From: Sulfurovum sp.
GTDB lineage: Bacteria; Campylobacterota; Campylobacteria; Campylobacterales; Sulfurovaceae
Direction: 5' to 3'
Length of the DNA: 64,000 nt
Assembly (NCBI GenBank): GCA_027068485.1
Contig: JAMOSB010000007.1
Coordinates: forward strand, 1 to 64,000
Below are positions 50,974 to 62,877 of this stretch, in pieces; the first letter of the stretch is position 1; every line of letters begins with the position of its first letter. The notes beneath the pieces were generated by a model, which saw only the letters and a program-made list of their open reading frames with translations, did not search any database and was not told where the DNA came from. The position numbers were made by a program, and so were the translations under genes.

Positions 50974-53730
50974 ATGGATTATAAAGAGACACTTCTTCTC
51001 CCCAAAACTCACTTCCCTATGCGTGGTAATCTTCCCACTAATGAACCCAAAAAATATCAAGCATGGTTTGACGCTGATATCTATGAGCAGATGAAACAGA
51101 AGCGTGAGGGGGCAGAACTCTTTACCCTTCATGATGGACCTCCTTATGCAAATGGTGATATTCACATCGGGCATGCACTCAATAAAATCTTAAAAGATAT
51201 TATCTTGAAGTATAACTATTTTCAGGGTAAAGCGGTGCGTATGACACCAGGTTGGGACTGTCATGGTCTACCCATTGAGCAGAAAGTTGAAGAGAAACTA
51301 GGTAAAACTAAAAAAGAGGCGATGCCGACACAAAAGTTTAGAGAACTCTGCCGTACCCATGCGAGTCGATTTGTTGATATTCAACGAGAGAGTTTTAAGG
51401 AGCTGGGTATTATCGCGGATTGGGATAACCCCTATGTGACGATGGACTTTAAGTTTGAGGCCAATATCTACCGAACCCTTTGTGAGGTAGCACAAAAAGG
51501 GCTACTGGTTGAACGCCACAAACCTATCTTCTGGTCATGGGCTGCTCGTACGGCATTGGCTGATGCCGAGGTGGAGTATGAGGATAAAGAGGACTACTCC
51601 ATCTATGTTCACTTTGAGTTGAGTGATAGTGCCAAAGAGCAGATTGGGGTGACGGGCAAAGCAGGGGTAGTGATCTGGACTACTACCCCGTGGACACTTC
51701 CTGCCAATACAGGTATCGCTCTGAATCCTGATGAGATGTATCTCCTCACCGATGATGGGCATATCGTAGCAGAGGCACGCTATGAGGCGATGATTGAGGA
51801 GGGGGTCGTGAGTGGTCACGCCTCACGCAAGATCGCCTCTACCGAGTTGGAGAACCTCTTGGCTATCAATCCACTCAATGGTCGTTCCTCTAAGATCATC
51901 TTGGGTGATCATGTCTTGATGGATGGGGGGACAGGGTGTGTCCATACCGCTCCTGGACACGGAGAAGATGACTATAGAGTAGGGCTTAGGTATGGACTTG
52001 ATGTTGTGATGCCTGTCGATGAGAGAGGCTGTTATGATGCCTCAATCAAAGGGCTAAACCTCCTTCCCGATCCCGATAGATTTGTTGGAATGCATATCTT
52101 TAAAGCCAATGAGCCAATCTTGGAGATACTCGGAGAGAATCTACTCAAGCAGAGTAAGTTTGTCCACTCCTATCCTCACTGTTGGAGAACCAAAAAACCA
52201 CTCATCTATAGAGCCACCAATCAGTGGTTTATCGCTATTGATGAGATGCCTGATGGCTCTAGTGATACCCTTAGAGCCTCTGCTCTTGATGCGATAGAAT
52301 CTGTAAGATTCTATCCTGCTAGCTCAAAAAACAGACTCAAGCCGATGATAGAGGGTCGCCCCGATTGGTGTATCTCTCGTCAGCGTTCATGGGGGGTTCC
52401 GATAGCATTCTTCCGCAGTAAGAGTACCAAAGAGGTGATTTTTGATGTGGATGTCTTGGCACATATTGCAGGACTTTTTGATATCTATGGAGCAGATGCA
52501 TGGTATACCATGAGTAATGAGGAGCTACTACCAAAGGGGAGTCACTACAATCCAGATGATTTGGAGAAAATCTCTGATATTTTGGATGTATGGTTTGATA
52601 GTGGTTCAACATGGAACTCTGTATTGCGTAGTGGCAACTACGATGCAGGGGAGTATCCTGCCTCTCTCTATATCGAAGGATCAGATCAGCATAGAGGGTG
52701 GTTTCAGTCTTCACTTCTCTTGAGTGCAGCGGTCAATCAACGCTCTCCCTATAAGAGACTCATTACCCACGGGTTTACGGTGGATGACAAGGGTGAGAAG
52801 ATGTCTAAATCCAAGGGGAATGTGGTCGCTCCTGATAAGGTCATCAAGCAGTATGGCTCTGAGATCTTGAGGCTATGGGTCGCACTGAGTAACTATCAAA
52901 CCGACCTTAAAATCTCTGATAGTATCTTGAAGCAGACCGCAGAGCAGTACCGAAAGATACGCAATACCTTTAGATTTCTACTGGCCAATGTGGATGATCT
53001 GGAGGCGTATGTCACCGCGGAGGAGTATGGAGAGCTTGATCGATGGATCCTTGCCAAAGCAGGTCAAGTCTTTGCTTCTGTGAAAGAGGCATTTGACTCT
53101 TATGACTTCTTGGGTGGATTTGCCACACTCAACCACTTTATCACCAATGAGTTGAGTGGTATCTATATGGACATCACCAAAGATCGACTCTACTGTGAAG
53201 CTAAAACTAGCACCACAAGAAGAGCAACACAGTCTGCCATGGCACATATTGCCAAAGCGATGTTGGGGCTTGTTGCTCCTGTCTTGACCTATACCGCCGA
53301 TGAGATACTTGAATATGCCCCTGCACACTTCAAAGGGGAGATGCAGAGTGTATTCGACTTGGTCTATAGTGCAGTACCTGAGGTAGAAGCAAGTTTTGAT
53401 GATACGCTCTTGATTGAAGCGCGTCAAAACTTCTCTGAGGCGATCGACTCATTGAAAAAAGAGAAAGTAATCAAAGCGACCCTTGAGTTGGAGATTGTAG
53501 GGGATTGTAGCCTCTTCCCTATCGAGGAGAGTAAAGAGCTTGAAGATTGGTTTGTGGTATCTGCTATCAAATCGAGTTCAGAGGGTGAGCAGGTTGCTAG
53601 CTTTGAAGTAGAGGGAGAAACCTTTACCGTTCATAAAGCAACAGCCTACAAATGTCCTAGATGTTGGCGATTTACCGCCCTATCTGAGGCGTGTGCTTGT
53701 ATGCGTTGTGCTAGCGTGGTAGGTGCATAA
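50974..53730 (+). CDS. ileS: Isoleucyl-tRNA synthetase
   Basis: DGPPYANGDIHIGHALNKILKDI, KMSKSKGNVV, C-terminal zinc-binding Cys. Confidence 0.97.
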   Translation: MDYKETLLLPKTHFPMRGNLPTNEPKKYQAWFDADIYEQMKQKREGAELFTLHDGPPYANGDIHIGHALNKILKDIILKYNYFQGKAVRMTPGWDCHGLPIEQKVEEKLGKTKKEAMPTQKFRELCRTHASRFVDIQRESFKELGIIADWDNPYVTMDFKFEANIYRTLCEVAQKGLLVERHKPIFWSWAARTALADAEVEYEDKEDYSIYVHFELSDSAKEQIGVTGKAGVVIWTTTPWTLPANTGIALNPDEMYLLTDDGHIVAEARYEAMIEEGVVSGHASRKIASTELENLLAINPLNGRSSKIILGDHVLMDGGTGCVHTAPGHGEDDYRVGLRYGLDVVMPVDERGCYDASIKGLNLLPDPDRFVGMHIFKANEPILEILGENLLKQSKFVHSYPHCWRTKKPLIYRATNQWFIAIDEMPDGSSDTLRASALDAIESVRFYPASSKNRLKPMIEGRPDWCISRQRSWGVPIAFFRSKSTKEVIFDVDVLAHIAGLFDIYGADAWYTMSNEELLPKGSHYNPDDLEKISDILDVWFDSGSTWNSVLRSGNYDAGEYPASLYIEGSDQHRGWFQSSLLLSAAVNQRSPYKRLITHGFTVDDKGEKMSKSKGNVVAPDKVIKQYGSEILRLWVALSNYQTDLKISDSILKQTAEQYRKIRNTFRFLLANVDDLEAYVTAEEYGELDRWILAKAGQVFASVKEAFDSYDFLGGFATLNHFITNELSGIYMDITKDRLYCEAKTSTTRRATQSAMAHIAKAMLGLVAPVLTYTADEILEYAPAHFKGEMQSVFDLVYSAVPEVEASFDDTLLIEARQNFSEAIDSLKKEKVIKATLELEIVGDCSLFPIEESKELEDWFVVSAIKSSSEGEQVASFEVEGETFTVHKATAYKCPRCWRFTALSEACACMRCASVVGA

Positions 53731-53852
53731 TGTTTGATATGACACAACCCATCCCCGTAGAGGTGATTGTTGGCTCAATCGCTTTTATTCTTGGATTGGT
53801 GGGTGTTGGATTGGGTATTGTAGCCTACTATAAGAAGAAACTAGGAAAGTAG
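53730..53852 (+). CDS. Small single-TM protein (40 aa), translationally coupled to ileS
   Basis: MFDMTQPIPVEVIVGSIAFILGLVGVGLGIVAYYKKKLGK; TAATG overlap with ileS stop; absent from ORF track. Confidence 0.65.
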   Translation: MFDMTQPIPVEVIVGSIAFILGLVGVGLGIVAYYKKKLGK

Positions 53853-53862
53853 AGGATAAGCA

Positions 53863-55206
53863 GTGATAACACTAAAAGAAGCATTAACCAAATCTCATGA
53901 AGAGATGGCAACACTGAGGGAGGAGCTTGAAGCGAAGGCAAAAGAGAGTGGGCTTAATGCCTATGTCGGGTATGAGTCTTCAGGTGAGGGGGTTCCTATC
54001 TTGATTAAAGATAACATTCAAGTAGCAGGGTGGAGTGTCACTTCAGCCTCTAAGATTTTACAAGGCTATATCGCTCCCTATGAAGCCACAGCGATTACCA
54101 ACCTCAAAGCACATGGGATGATGGCATTTGGTCGAGCCAATATGGATGAGTTTGCGATGGGGTCGACGACAGAGAGTTCTTTCTATGGAGCGACACTCAA
54201 CCCACATGGTACCAATAGAGTCCCTGGTGGAAGCTCAGGAGGGAGTGCTGCTGCGGTAGCAGGAGGCATTGCTATTGCTGCTCTGGGGTCTGATACAGGG
54301 GGATCTATCCGTCAACCCGCAGCCTACTGTGGTGTGGTGGGGATGAAGCCAACCTATGGACGGGTATCTCGTTTTGGTTTGGCTGCCTACGCCTCTTCAC
54401 TTGATCAGATTGGTCCTATCACCCAAAATGTTGAGGATGCTGCGATACTCTATGATGCGATCAAAGGGTATGATGAGAAGGACTCTACTTCAGCTGATTT
54501 TGAGATAGAAGATATCGCGGGTCACCTCAATGGAGAGGTCAAACTCACCATCGCAGTTATCGATAACTATATCGAGCAGGCAGATGAGGAGATACAGCAA
54601 GCCTACACAGAGACCGTAAAAAAGCTCAAAGAGGCGGGACATACCATTGTCCACAAAACGATGCAGAACACCAAGTATGATATCGCTACCTACTATATCT
54701 TGGCAACTGCAGAGGCAGCGACTAACTTAGCCCGTTTTGATGGGGTGCGGTATGGTAGACGAGCTGAGGCCAAAAATACCCAAGAGCTCTTTTTTCATAC
54801 CCGTAGTGAAGGGTTTGGAGAAGAGGTCAAACGGCGTATTTTGTTGGGGAACTTTGTACTCTCTTCGGGCTACTATGATGCCTACTATCTCAAAGCACAG
54901 AAGGTAAGACACCTAATCCAAGATGAGTTTGATGCGATCTTTAGTGAAGCAGACCTTATCCTCTCTCCCGTATCACCGAGTGTAGCACCTCAGATGGGAG
55001 CCTCCAAAGATCCACTAGAGATGTATAAGAGTGATATGTATACCATTGCGATTAACCTTGCAGGACTCCCTGCTATTTCACTCCCCGTTGCATGCAATAG
55101 TGAGGGGATGCCCATAGGATTGCAACTCATTGCAAAGAAATTTAATGAAAAGATACTTTTTGATGGTGCTTTGAGCATGGAAAAAGTAGTAAATTACACC
55201 AAATAA
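53863..55206 (+). CDS. gatA: Asp-tRNA(Asn)/Glu-tRNA(Gln) amidotransferase subunit A
   Basis: [49 protein letters not shown] start. Confidence 0.96.
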   Translation: MITLKEALTKSHEEMATLREELEAKAKESGLNAYVGYESSGEGVPILIKDNIQVAGWSVTSASKILQGYIAPYEATAITNLKAHGMMAFGRANMDEFAMGSTTESSFYGATLNPHGTNRVPGGSSGGSAAAVAGGIAIAALGSDTGGSIRQPAAYCGVVGMKPTYGRVSRFGLAAYASSLDQIGPITQNVEDAAILYDAIKGYDEKDSTSADFEIEDIAGHLNGEVKLTIAVIDNYIEQADEEIQQAYTETVKKLKEAGHTIVHKTMQNTKYDIATYYILATAEAATNLARFDGVRYGRRAEAKNTQELFFHTRSEGFGEEVKRRILLGNFVLSSGYYDAYYLKAQKVRHLIQDEFDAIFSEADLILSPVSPSVAPQMGASKDPLEMYKSDMYTIAINLAGLPAISLPVACNSEGMPIGLQLIAKKFNEKILFDGALSMEKVVNYTK

Positions 55207-56661
<1,455 letters not shown>

Positions 56662-56678
56662 GAGAAAGAAGGAAAGAG

Positions 56679-58028
56679 ATGGTAAAAAAAGAGATTAAAA
56701 AAGCAGTATTGGCGTATTCGGGTGGACTGGATACAAGTATTATTTTAAAGTGGCTACAAGATGAGTATCAGTGTGAAGTGGTCACCTTTACCGCGGATTT
56801 AGGGCAGGGTGAAGAGGTAGAGCCTGCACGCAAAAAAGCACTAGATATGGGGATTAAAGAGGAGAATATCTTTATCCTTGACCTCAAAGAGGAGTTTGTG
56901 AGTGATTTTGTCTTCCCTATGTTTAGAGCCAATGCAATCTATGAGGGGGAGTATCTCTTGGGTACCTCTATCGCACGACCGCTAATCTCCAAAAAACAGA
57001 TAGAGATCGCCAAGCAGACAGGTGCTGACGCGGTATCGCATGGAGCTACAGGAAAAGGGAATGACCAAGTGCGTTTTGAGCTTGGGTATCTTGCCCTTGA
57101 CCCTGAGATTACGGTAATCGCACCATGGAGAGAGTGGGATCTCAACTCCCGTACCAAGCTTCTCAATTACGCCAAAGAACATGGGATTGATATCGATGGC
57201 AAAGGGAAGCCAAAGCCCTACTCGATGGATGCGAACCTTCTACATATCTCCTATGAAGGGGAACATCTGGAGAACCCTTACGCAGAGCCCGAAGAGGATA
57301 TGTGGCTCTGGTCTGTCTCACCTGAAGAGGCACCTGATGAGGCAGAGTATATCACTATAGGGTATGAGCGAGGGGATCCTATCAGTATCAATGGTGAGGC
57401 GATGACTCCTGCGACGCTCTTGGAGACGCTGAATACTTTGGGTAAAAAGCATGGTATTGGGCGTATCGATATCGTAGAGAATCGTATGGTAGGGATGAAG
57501 GCTCGTGGGTGTTATGAGACACCAGGTGGGACGATTATGCTCAAAGCACACCGTGCCATCGAATCAATCACCCTCGATAGAGAAGAGGCTCATATGAAAG
57601 ATGAGTTGATGCCAAAGTATGCCAAACTCATCTACAATGGTCTCTGGTGGTCACCTGAACGCACTATGCTTCAAGCTGCTATTGATGCAACACAAGAGCA
57701 GGTGACTGGAGAGGTAAAACTTAAGCTCTACAAAGGAAATGTTATCGTCGTAGGACGCAAGTCTGACCGTACACTCTACTCTGAAGAGCATTCGACTTTT
57801 GAAGCTGATGATGTCTACAACCAAGCCGATGCAGAGGGCTTTATCCGCCTTAATGCCTTGCGGTTTATGATTGAGGGTAAAAAACAGCCTGAGCGTATCA
57901 GCCACCTACTCCCCTCACAAGAGGGAGAGGTTGAAGAAGAGGTTGAAGTGTGTCGTATTGAGACAGGATCTGTAACCGTATGTGAACGCATTAAGCGTTT
58001 TTTCGGTTTTGGTAATAAAGCAAAATAG
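56679..58028 (+). CDS. argG: Argininosuccinate synthase with C-terminal extension
   Basis: [18 protein letters not shown]…[15 protein letters not shown]; about 48 extra residues after RFMIEGK. Confidence 0.94.
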   Translation: MVKKEIKKAVLAYSGGLDTSIILKWLQDEYQCEVVTFTADLGQGEEVEPARKKALDMGIKEENIFILDLKEEFVSDFVFPMFRANAIYEGEYLLGTSIARPLISKKQIEIAKQTGADAVSHGATGKGNDQVRFELGYLALDPEITVIAPWREWDLNSRTKLLNYAKEHGIDIDGKGKPKPYSMDANLLHISYEGEHLENPYAEPEEDMWLWSVSPEEAPDEAEYITIGYERGDPISINGEAMTPATLLETLNTLGKKHGIGRIDIVENRMVGMKARGCYETPGGTIMLKAHRAIESITLDREEAHMKDELMPKYAKLIYNGLWWSPERTMLQAAIDATQEQVTGEVKLKLYKGNVIVVGRKSDRTLYSEEHSTFEADDVYNQADAEGFIRLNALRFMIEGKKQPERISHLLPSQEGEVEEEVEVCRIETGSVTVCERIKRFFGFGNKAK

Positions 58029-58047
58029 AAGAGAGGAGAATTTAATT

Positions 58048-59241
58048 ATGGCAATCGAAACAGTAGCATCAGCAGAAGCATTTAAGGCATTGGTAGCAGA
58101 GATTACATCGCAAGAGGGGTACAGAGAGCCTGTAGCCTTTGGTATCGCACGCGTAGATCGTGGACAGAAGAATGCGGAGAAGATTCTACAAGCAAACTTT
58201 GGACTGATTAACTGGAGAGAGAACTTCGGCTCTGCTGCGGTCTTTGTCAAGGCACTTGAAGAGGCGAAGTGTACCGTAGATTTTAGTGGGAGTGAGTTTG
58301 TTGTAACTATCAATGAGACTTTTGTCAGTAATGCTATGGCAGCTTTTGCTCCTTTTGTCTCTGAAGCGACAGGCGATGCACACAAAAATATACAGGTGAT
58401 TAAAGCCCTTGCCAATATCGAAGATATGGGAAAAGATTTTAGAATTGTTTTCCTTTTTGAGGATGTGGCACCTGCTTCTGTGGAAGCGGTCTATCTCAAG
58501 CTCTATGCCCTCTCTCAGAGTAAAGCACCCCTTAGAGGTGTCAATCTCAATGGAGCCTTTGGTATTTTGAGTAATGTCGCATGGGTAGGGACGACACCGT
58601 ATGAGCTTGACTATCTTAGAGAGAATGAGATCGAGATGAAACTGAATGGTACCTATCCACAGGTAGATGCGGTTGATAAGTTCCCACGCTACCTTCAGCA
58701 TATTATCCCTGCCGATAACACCCGTATCCTAGAGGCTTCCAAAGTACGCATGGGGGCACAGCTCGCCGCAGGGACTACGGTTATGCCAGGAGCCTCGTAT
58801 ATCAACTTCAATGCGGGGACACTTGGACCTGTGATGGTAGAGGGGCGTATCTCCTCTTCTGCGATTGTAGGAAGTGGTTCTGATGTAGGGGGTGGTGCGA
58901 GTATCCTTGGGGTTCTCTCTGGTACCGATGGTAACCCTATCAGTATAGGGGAAAATACCCTACTAGGGGCTAACTCAACTTGTGGTATCCCTCTAGGGGA
59001 TGCGTGTATTATTGATGGAGGGTTAGCAATCTTTGCAGGTACCAAGGTCGCTATCACTGAGGAAGAACGCAACAAGATCAATGAAGCCAATCCTCAAAAT
59101 CCATTGGCTCCACAAGAGAGCTTTAGAGCCGATATGCTTCAGGGACTCCATGGTATCCACTTTAGACAGGACTCTACTACAGGAGCGGTAATCGCTAGAC
59201 GCAGTACCCGAGAAGTTCTCCTCAATGAAGACCTCCACTAA
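58048..59241 (+). CDS. dapD: 2,3,4,5-tetrahydropyridine-2,6-dicarboxylate N-succinyltransferase
   Basis: RVRMGAQLAAGTTVMPGASYINFNAGT-type hexapeptide-repeat core; MAIETVAS start preferred. Confidence 0.88.
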   Translation: MAIETVASAEAFKALVAEITSQEGYREPVAFGIARVDRGQKNAEKILQANFGLINWRENFGSAAVFVKALEEAKCTVDFSGSEFVVTINETFVSNAMAAFAPFVSEATGDAHKNIQVIKALANIEDMGKDFRIVFLFEDVAPASVEAVYLKLYALSQSKAPLRGVNLNGAFGILSNVAWVGTTPYELDYLRENEIEMKLNGTYPQVDAVDKFPRYLQHIIPADNTRILEASKVRMGAQLAAGTTVMPGASYINFNAGTLGPVMVEGRISSSAIVGSGSDVGGGASILGVLSGTDGNPISIGENTLLGANSTCGIPLGDACIIDGGLAIFAGTKVAITEEERNKINEANPQNPLAPQESFRADMLQGLHGIHFRQDSTTGAVIARRSTREVLLNEDLH

Positions 59242-59474
59242 TGAACGACATTGATATTGTCAAAAAAGTCTCCCTTCTGGCGCTTTTTAAAAAAGAGCCA
59301 GAGGAGTCGATTAAAGATATTCAATTGATGCTTGTTGATACGGGTATGTTTGAGATGAAAGAGTGTAAGCAGGTCTTTAAAGAGCTTAAAGCAGAGCAGT
59401 ATATCATCAATGATCAACTCTCTCTTAAAGGTATCACGGTTGCACAAACCGCAGAGCTAGAGTTTAAGCAGTAG
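59241..59474 (+). CDS. Conserved hypothetical protein (77 aa)
   Basis: ORF abutting dapD; next to S4 gene. Confidence 0.6.
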   Translation: MNDIDIVKKVSLLALFKKEPEESIKDIQLMLVDTGMFEMKECKQVFKELKAEQYIINDQLSLKGITVAQTAELEFKQ

Positions 59475-59483
59475 GAGTGGGGT

Positions 59484-59729
59484 ATGCGTGTAGATAAGTG
59501 GCTCTCCGCGGTCAATGTCGTTAAGCGACGCACCATCGCGACAGATATGCTCAAGAGTGGTGTGGTCTATGTCAATGGAATGAAAGCAAAAGCCTCAAAG
59601 GGGCTGAGTATTGGGGATAGGGTGACTATTGAGTATCTCAAGGGAGCTAAGTCCTATGAAGTCCTTCAGATCCCTACCAGCAAAACTATCCCTAAGAGTC
59701 AAAAAGAGGAGTATGTCAAAGAGCTGTGA
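59484..59729 (+). CDS. S4-domain RNA-binding protein (HslR-like)
   Basis: MRVDKWLSAVNVVKRRTIATDMLKSGVVYVNGMKAKASKGLSIGDRV. Confidence 0.88.
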   Translation: MRVDKWLSAVNVVKRRTIATDMLKSGVVYVNGMKAKASKGLSIGDRVTIEYLKGAKSYEVLQIPTSKTIPKSQKEEYVKEL

Positions 59730-59733
59730 TAGG

Positions 59734-59755
59734 CGACCCACACGATAGCGGGTCG
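59734..59755. terminator. Hairpin between convergent genes
   Basis: CGACCC-N10-GGGTCG. Confidence 0.4.
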
Positions 59756-59768
59756 TTGGCACTCATGC

Positions 59769-60947
59769 TTACTTGACAAGGTGTCCTACAAATTTAGACA
59801 TATTATCCAAGATCTTACTCCCCTTCCTAAACCCAAGTCCACACGCCTCATAAGCATAGAAGACCCCTGCTTGATAGCTGAGTCCTTCACTGTCTTGAGG
59901 AAGCTGAGTATAGGCTTGATAGACCATCTTATGGTTATCATACTCCCCACCGTTACTCTGAATGGGTTGGGTATTCTCATCTAAGATACTGACACTCTCT
60001 CCCTCTCGTCCAAAGATAGGTTTTTTGACCTGTTTTTGACCTCTGAGTGGAGCAAAGGAACTCTCTAGGAGTAGGGGGTGATTAGGGTATAGATCCCATA
60101 GTATCTTGAGTAACCCTTTGCTCTGGAAGAGTAGGGTATAGGCAGGGTTGAAGATAATGGCTTTTTGATTTTGGATGATATGGGTGAGTATCATTGCCAA
60201 ATCTGACTCCTCAAGGGCGATATCTTCCCAAGGGATAAGCTTGAACCAGAGTTCATACGGCTCATCATGGTAGAAGATCCCCTCCTCATTGGAGAACTCT
60301 ATCTCATCAATATAGGCAAACTCAGTCTCAAACCCCGCTTCTGTTGCGATGTGTTGAAGGAGTCTAACTGTCTGCTCCTCTTCGGGATTATCCTTGATAG
60401 AGGTAAATAGAAACTTCCACCCCTCATACTGCTCCTCAAAGCTCTCTGTATCCTCTTCAAGTACGACAAGGCGTTTGAAGTTCTCAACAAGTGACTCATA
60501 GAGGGTGTTAAACTGGCTCTCCTCTTCAAGGTTGTTTTGTTTGAGCATTGCCCATTGGATAATGGCAGTCTCAAAGAGTGCGGTAGGGGTATCTGCATTG
60601 AACTCCAAGAGTTTAATCGGCTTGCCATCAATCCCACCTGCAAGATCAAAGCGTCCATAGAGGTGCCAGTGGACATCGTGCTCCCACGACTCTTTGATCA
60701 ACTCTACAAGGTTAAAGGGGATACCAATCTCATGGAAGAGATTGTTCTCAATCACATACTCCGCAGCCTCGATATACATCTCATAGAGGCTATTGGTCGC
60801 TTCATAGTACGCTTCTGCTTCTGCCTCTGTGATACAGACTAGTCTATCTGAGATATAGCTACTCTCATCACTATCGGTATGCCAGACAAATCCAAGTGAC
60901 TCAAGGTAGCTTGGGTCTAGTGGGGTGGTTTGTTGTAGTGTGACCAT
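59769..60947 (-). CDS. Glutathionylspermidine synthase family protein
   Basis: HLYGRFDLAGGIDGKPIKLLEFNADTPTALFE…SNGGEYDNHKMVYQAYTQLP. Confidence 0.9.
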   Translation of the reverse strand: MVTLQQTTPLDPSYLESLGFVWHTDSDESSYISDRLVCITEAEAEAYYEATNSLYEMYIEAAEYVIENNLFHEIGIPFNLVELIKESWEHDVHWHLYGRFDLAGGIDGKPIKLLEFNADTPTALFETAIIQWAMLKQNNLEEESQFNTLYESLVENFKRLVVLEEDTESFEEQYEGWKFLFTSIKDNPEEEQTVRLLQHIATEAGFETEFAYIDEIEFSNEEGIFYHDEPYELWFKLIPWEDIALEESDLAMILTHIIQNQKAIIFNPAYTLLFQSKGLLKILWDLYPNHPLLLESSFAPLRGQKQVKKPIFGREGESVSILDENTQPIQSNGGEYDNHKMVYQAYTQLPQDSEGLSYQAGVFYAYEACGLGFRKGSKILDNMSKFVGHLVK

Positions 60948-60950
60948 CTC

Positions 60951-61550
60951 TTATCCACCAAATGAGCTACGGTGTGAGGAGCTACTACGCTTTTTGCTTC
61001 CAAAGAAACCACTTTTTTTGGTTGAGCTAGTTTTGCTACTGCGTGATTTGTTGAAGCTACTCTTACTTCGACTATAGGTAGAGGGAGATTTATAGCTGGC
61101 TTTTCGGTTGTTTTGGTAGTTTTGGTTACCAAATAGTTTGTTACCAATCCATGCCCCAAGCATCGCCCCTGCCATACTTGCCATGATGGTCTCACCTAGT
61201 CCCATACCCCCTGCATTCGCTTCGGCTGGTTGCTCTTTTGTGAGATTGGAGGTACCCTCATCAATCTTAGCTGCCTCCTCTTTGACTAGAGCATCCATCT
61301 CCTCTTTGGTGAGTACTTTTTCTGTTCCATCGAGTTTTTTGAGTACGATGCGTGTCTCCTCGGCAGGAAACTCATCTTTGATTTTATACTTTCCTTCTGA
61401 GATCTCCTCTATGATGAGAAAAGCCCCTTTGGCTTGCTCTTGCTCTTGTGGTGCTTGCGTACTCTCCCCACACCCTGTAATCCCTGTAAGTAGTAGTGCC
61501 CCTAGACCTGTGGCAGCTGCAATAGTAGAGAGTTTTTTGATCTGTTTCAT
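60951..61550 (-). CDS. UPF0323-family lipoprotein
   Basis: Lipobox (LLLTGITGCG), KGAFLIIEEISEGKYKIKDEFPAEETRIVLK…, Ser/Lys-rich C-terminus. Confidence 0.8.
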   Translation of the reverse strand: MKQIKKLSTIAAATGLGALLLTGITGCGESTQAPQEQEQAKGAFLIIEEISEGKYKIKDEFPAEETRIVLKKLDGTEKVLTKEEMDALVKEEAAKIDEGTSNLTKEQPAEANAGGMGLGETIMASMAGAMLGAWIGNKLFGNQNYQNNRKASYKSPSTYSRSKSSFNKSRSSKTSSTKKSGFFGSKKRSSSSHRSSFGG

Positions 61551-61616
61551 GATAGATTCCTCAACAAAATTTTTAGATAATAATAGCAAAAAATAGTTAA
61601 TATAGGGATTGTGTAG

Positions 61617-61638
61617 AGCAGAGAGGAGTCTCTCTGCT
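61617..61638 (-). terminator. Terminator-like hairpin downstream of ftsZ
   Basis: AGCAGAGAG-gagt-CTCTCTGCT. Confidence 0.5.
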
Positions 61639-61673
61639 TGAGGATGGAAGAGAAAAGTATACGAGAGCTAGGA

Positions 61674-62825
61674 CTAGTCCATCTGCTTTCTAAGGAAAGT
61701 TGGGACATCTAGAATATCTTCACTCTCATGGTTGTATCCCCCCACAACTCTACGGTTGAGTGAACGGATACTCTCAAGGTTGGCTTTAGTTGTCTCTTGT
61801 TTAAGAGGCTCTTTGGTAGAGGTAGGAGTAGGAATAACCTCCTCTTTTTCAAACCCTGTAGCGATGATGGTAATGCGTACTTCATCGATATCCATCTCTG
61901 GGTTGGTAGTGGTACCAAAGATGACAGAAGCATCTTCATCTGCACTCTCTTCGATGATATTCATTGCTTCACTAATCTCCATAATAGGATAGTCTGGATG
62001 GATATCAAACTGTACCAAGACACCCATCGCCCCATCAATAGAAACATTGTCAAGGAGAGGGGATTCGATAGCGGTTTTAGCTGCTTCATACGCAGCACTG
62101 TTTCCTGCACTGTATCCTGCACCCATCAATGCTAATCCTCTATGGCTCATAACTGTTTTAACATCCGCAAAGTCGACATTGATATCATTCTCTCCGTGAG
62201 AGAGGATTACTTTGGAGATACCGTAGACAGCTTGAGAGAGGATATCATCAACAAGTCTAAAGCTCTCTTTGACTCCGAGGTTTTTCTCTACGATAGAGAG
62301 TAGTTTCTCATTGGGAATTACGACGATTGAGTCACTCTCTCTCTTGAGCTCTTCAAGACCCTCTTTGGCGAGTTTGGTTCGCTTGCGTCCTTCAAACTTA
62401 AAGGGACTTGTCACAACTGAGACAGTCAAGGCACCGACCTCTTTGGCTGCTTGAGCGATAATTGGTGCAGCACCTGTACCTGTACCCCCACCAAGACCAG
62501 CAGAGATAAAGACAATATCCGCACCATCGAGTACTTTTTTGATATCATCAAAGTTCTCTAGGGCAGCTTCACGACCTTTCTCAGGGATCATCCCCGCACC
62601 CAAACCACGCGTAGCACTAATCCCTAGTTGCATCTTAAATGGAGCGAGTGAGGAGTTGAGTGCTTGTGCATCGGTATTGGCAACGATAAGGTCAATATGG
62701 TTGATCCCCTCGCTAATCATATGGTTGATCATGTTTCCACCACCACCACCAACCCCAATCGCTTTGATCTTTGCACCTGTTGTTTGACATTTTGTCTCAA
62801 CAATATCTATTTCGAACTCTTCCAT
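61674..62825 (-). CDS. ftsZ: Cell division protein FtsZ
   Basis: GVGGGGGNMINHMI…AGLGGGTGTGAAPIIAQ tubulin signature. Confidence 0.97.
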   Translation of the reverse strand: MEEFEIDIVETKCQTTGAKIKAIGVGGGGGNMINHMISEGINHIDLIVANTDAQALNSSLAPFKMQLGISATRGLGAGMIPEKGREAALENFDDIKKVLDGADIVFISAGLGGGTGTGAAPIIAQAAKEVGALTVSVVTSPFKFEGRKRTKLAKEGLEELKRESDSIVVIPNEKLLSIVEKNLGVKESFRLVDDILSQAVYGISKVILSHGENDINVDFADVKTVMSHRGLALMGAGYSAGNSAAYEAAKTAIESPLLDNVSIDGAMGVLVQFDIHPDYPIMEISEAMNIIEESADEDASVIFGTTTNPEMDIDEVRITIIATGFEKEEVIPTPTSTKEPLKQETTKANLESIRSLNRRVVGGYNHESEDILDVPTFLRKQMD

Positions 62826-62877
62826 TTTTTCCTCCTATTTGTCGTATTATACTATCTAAAGCTGTTTTTTTATTTGA

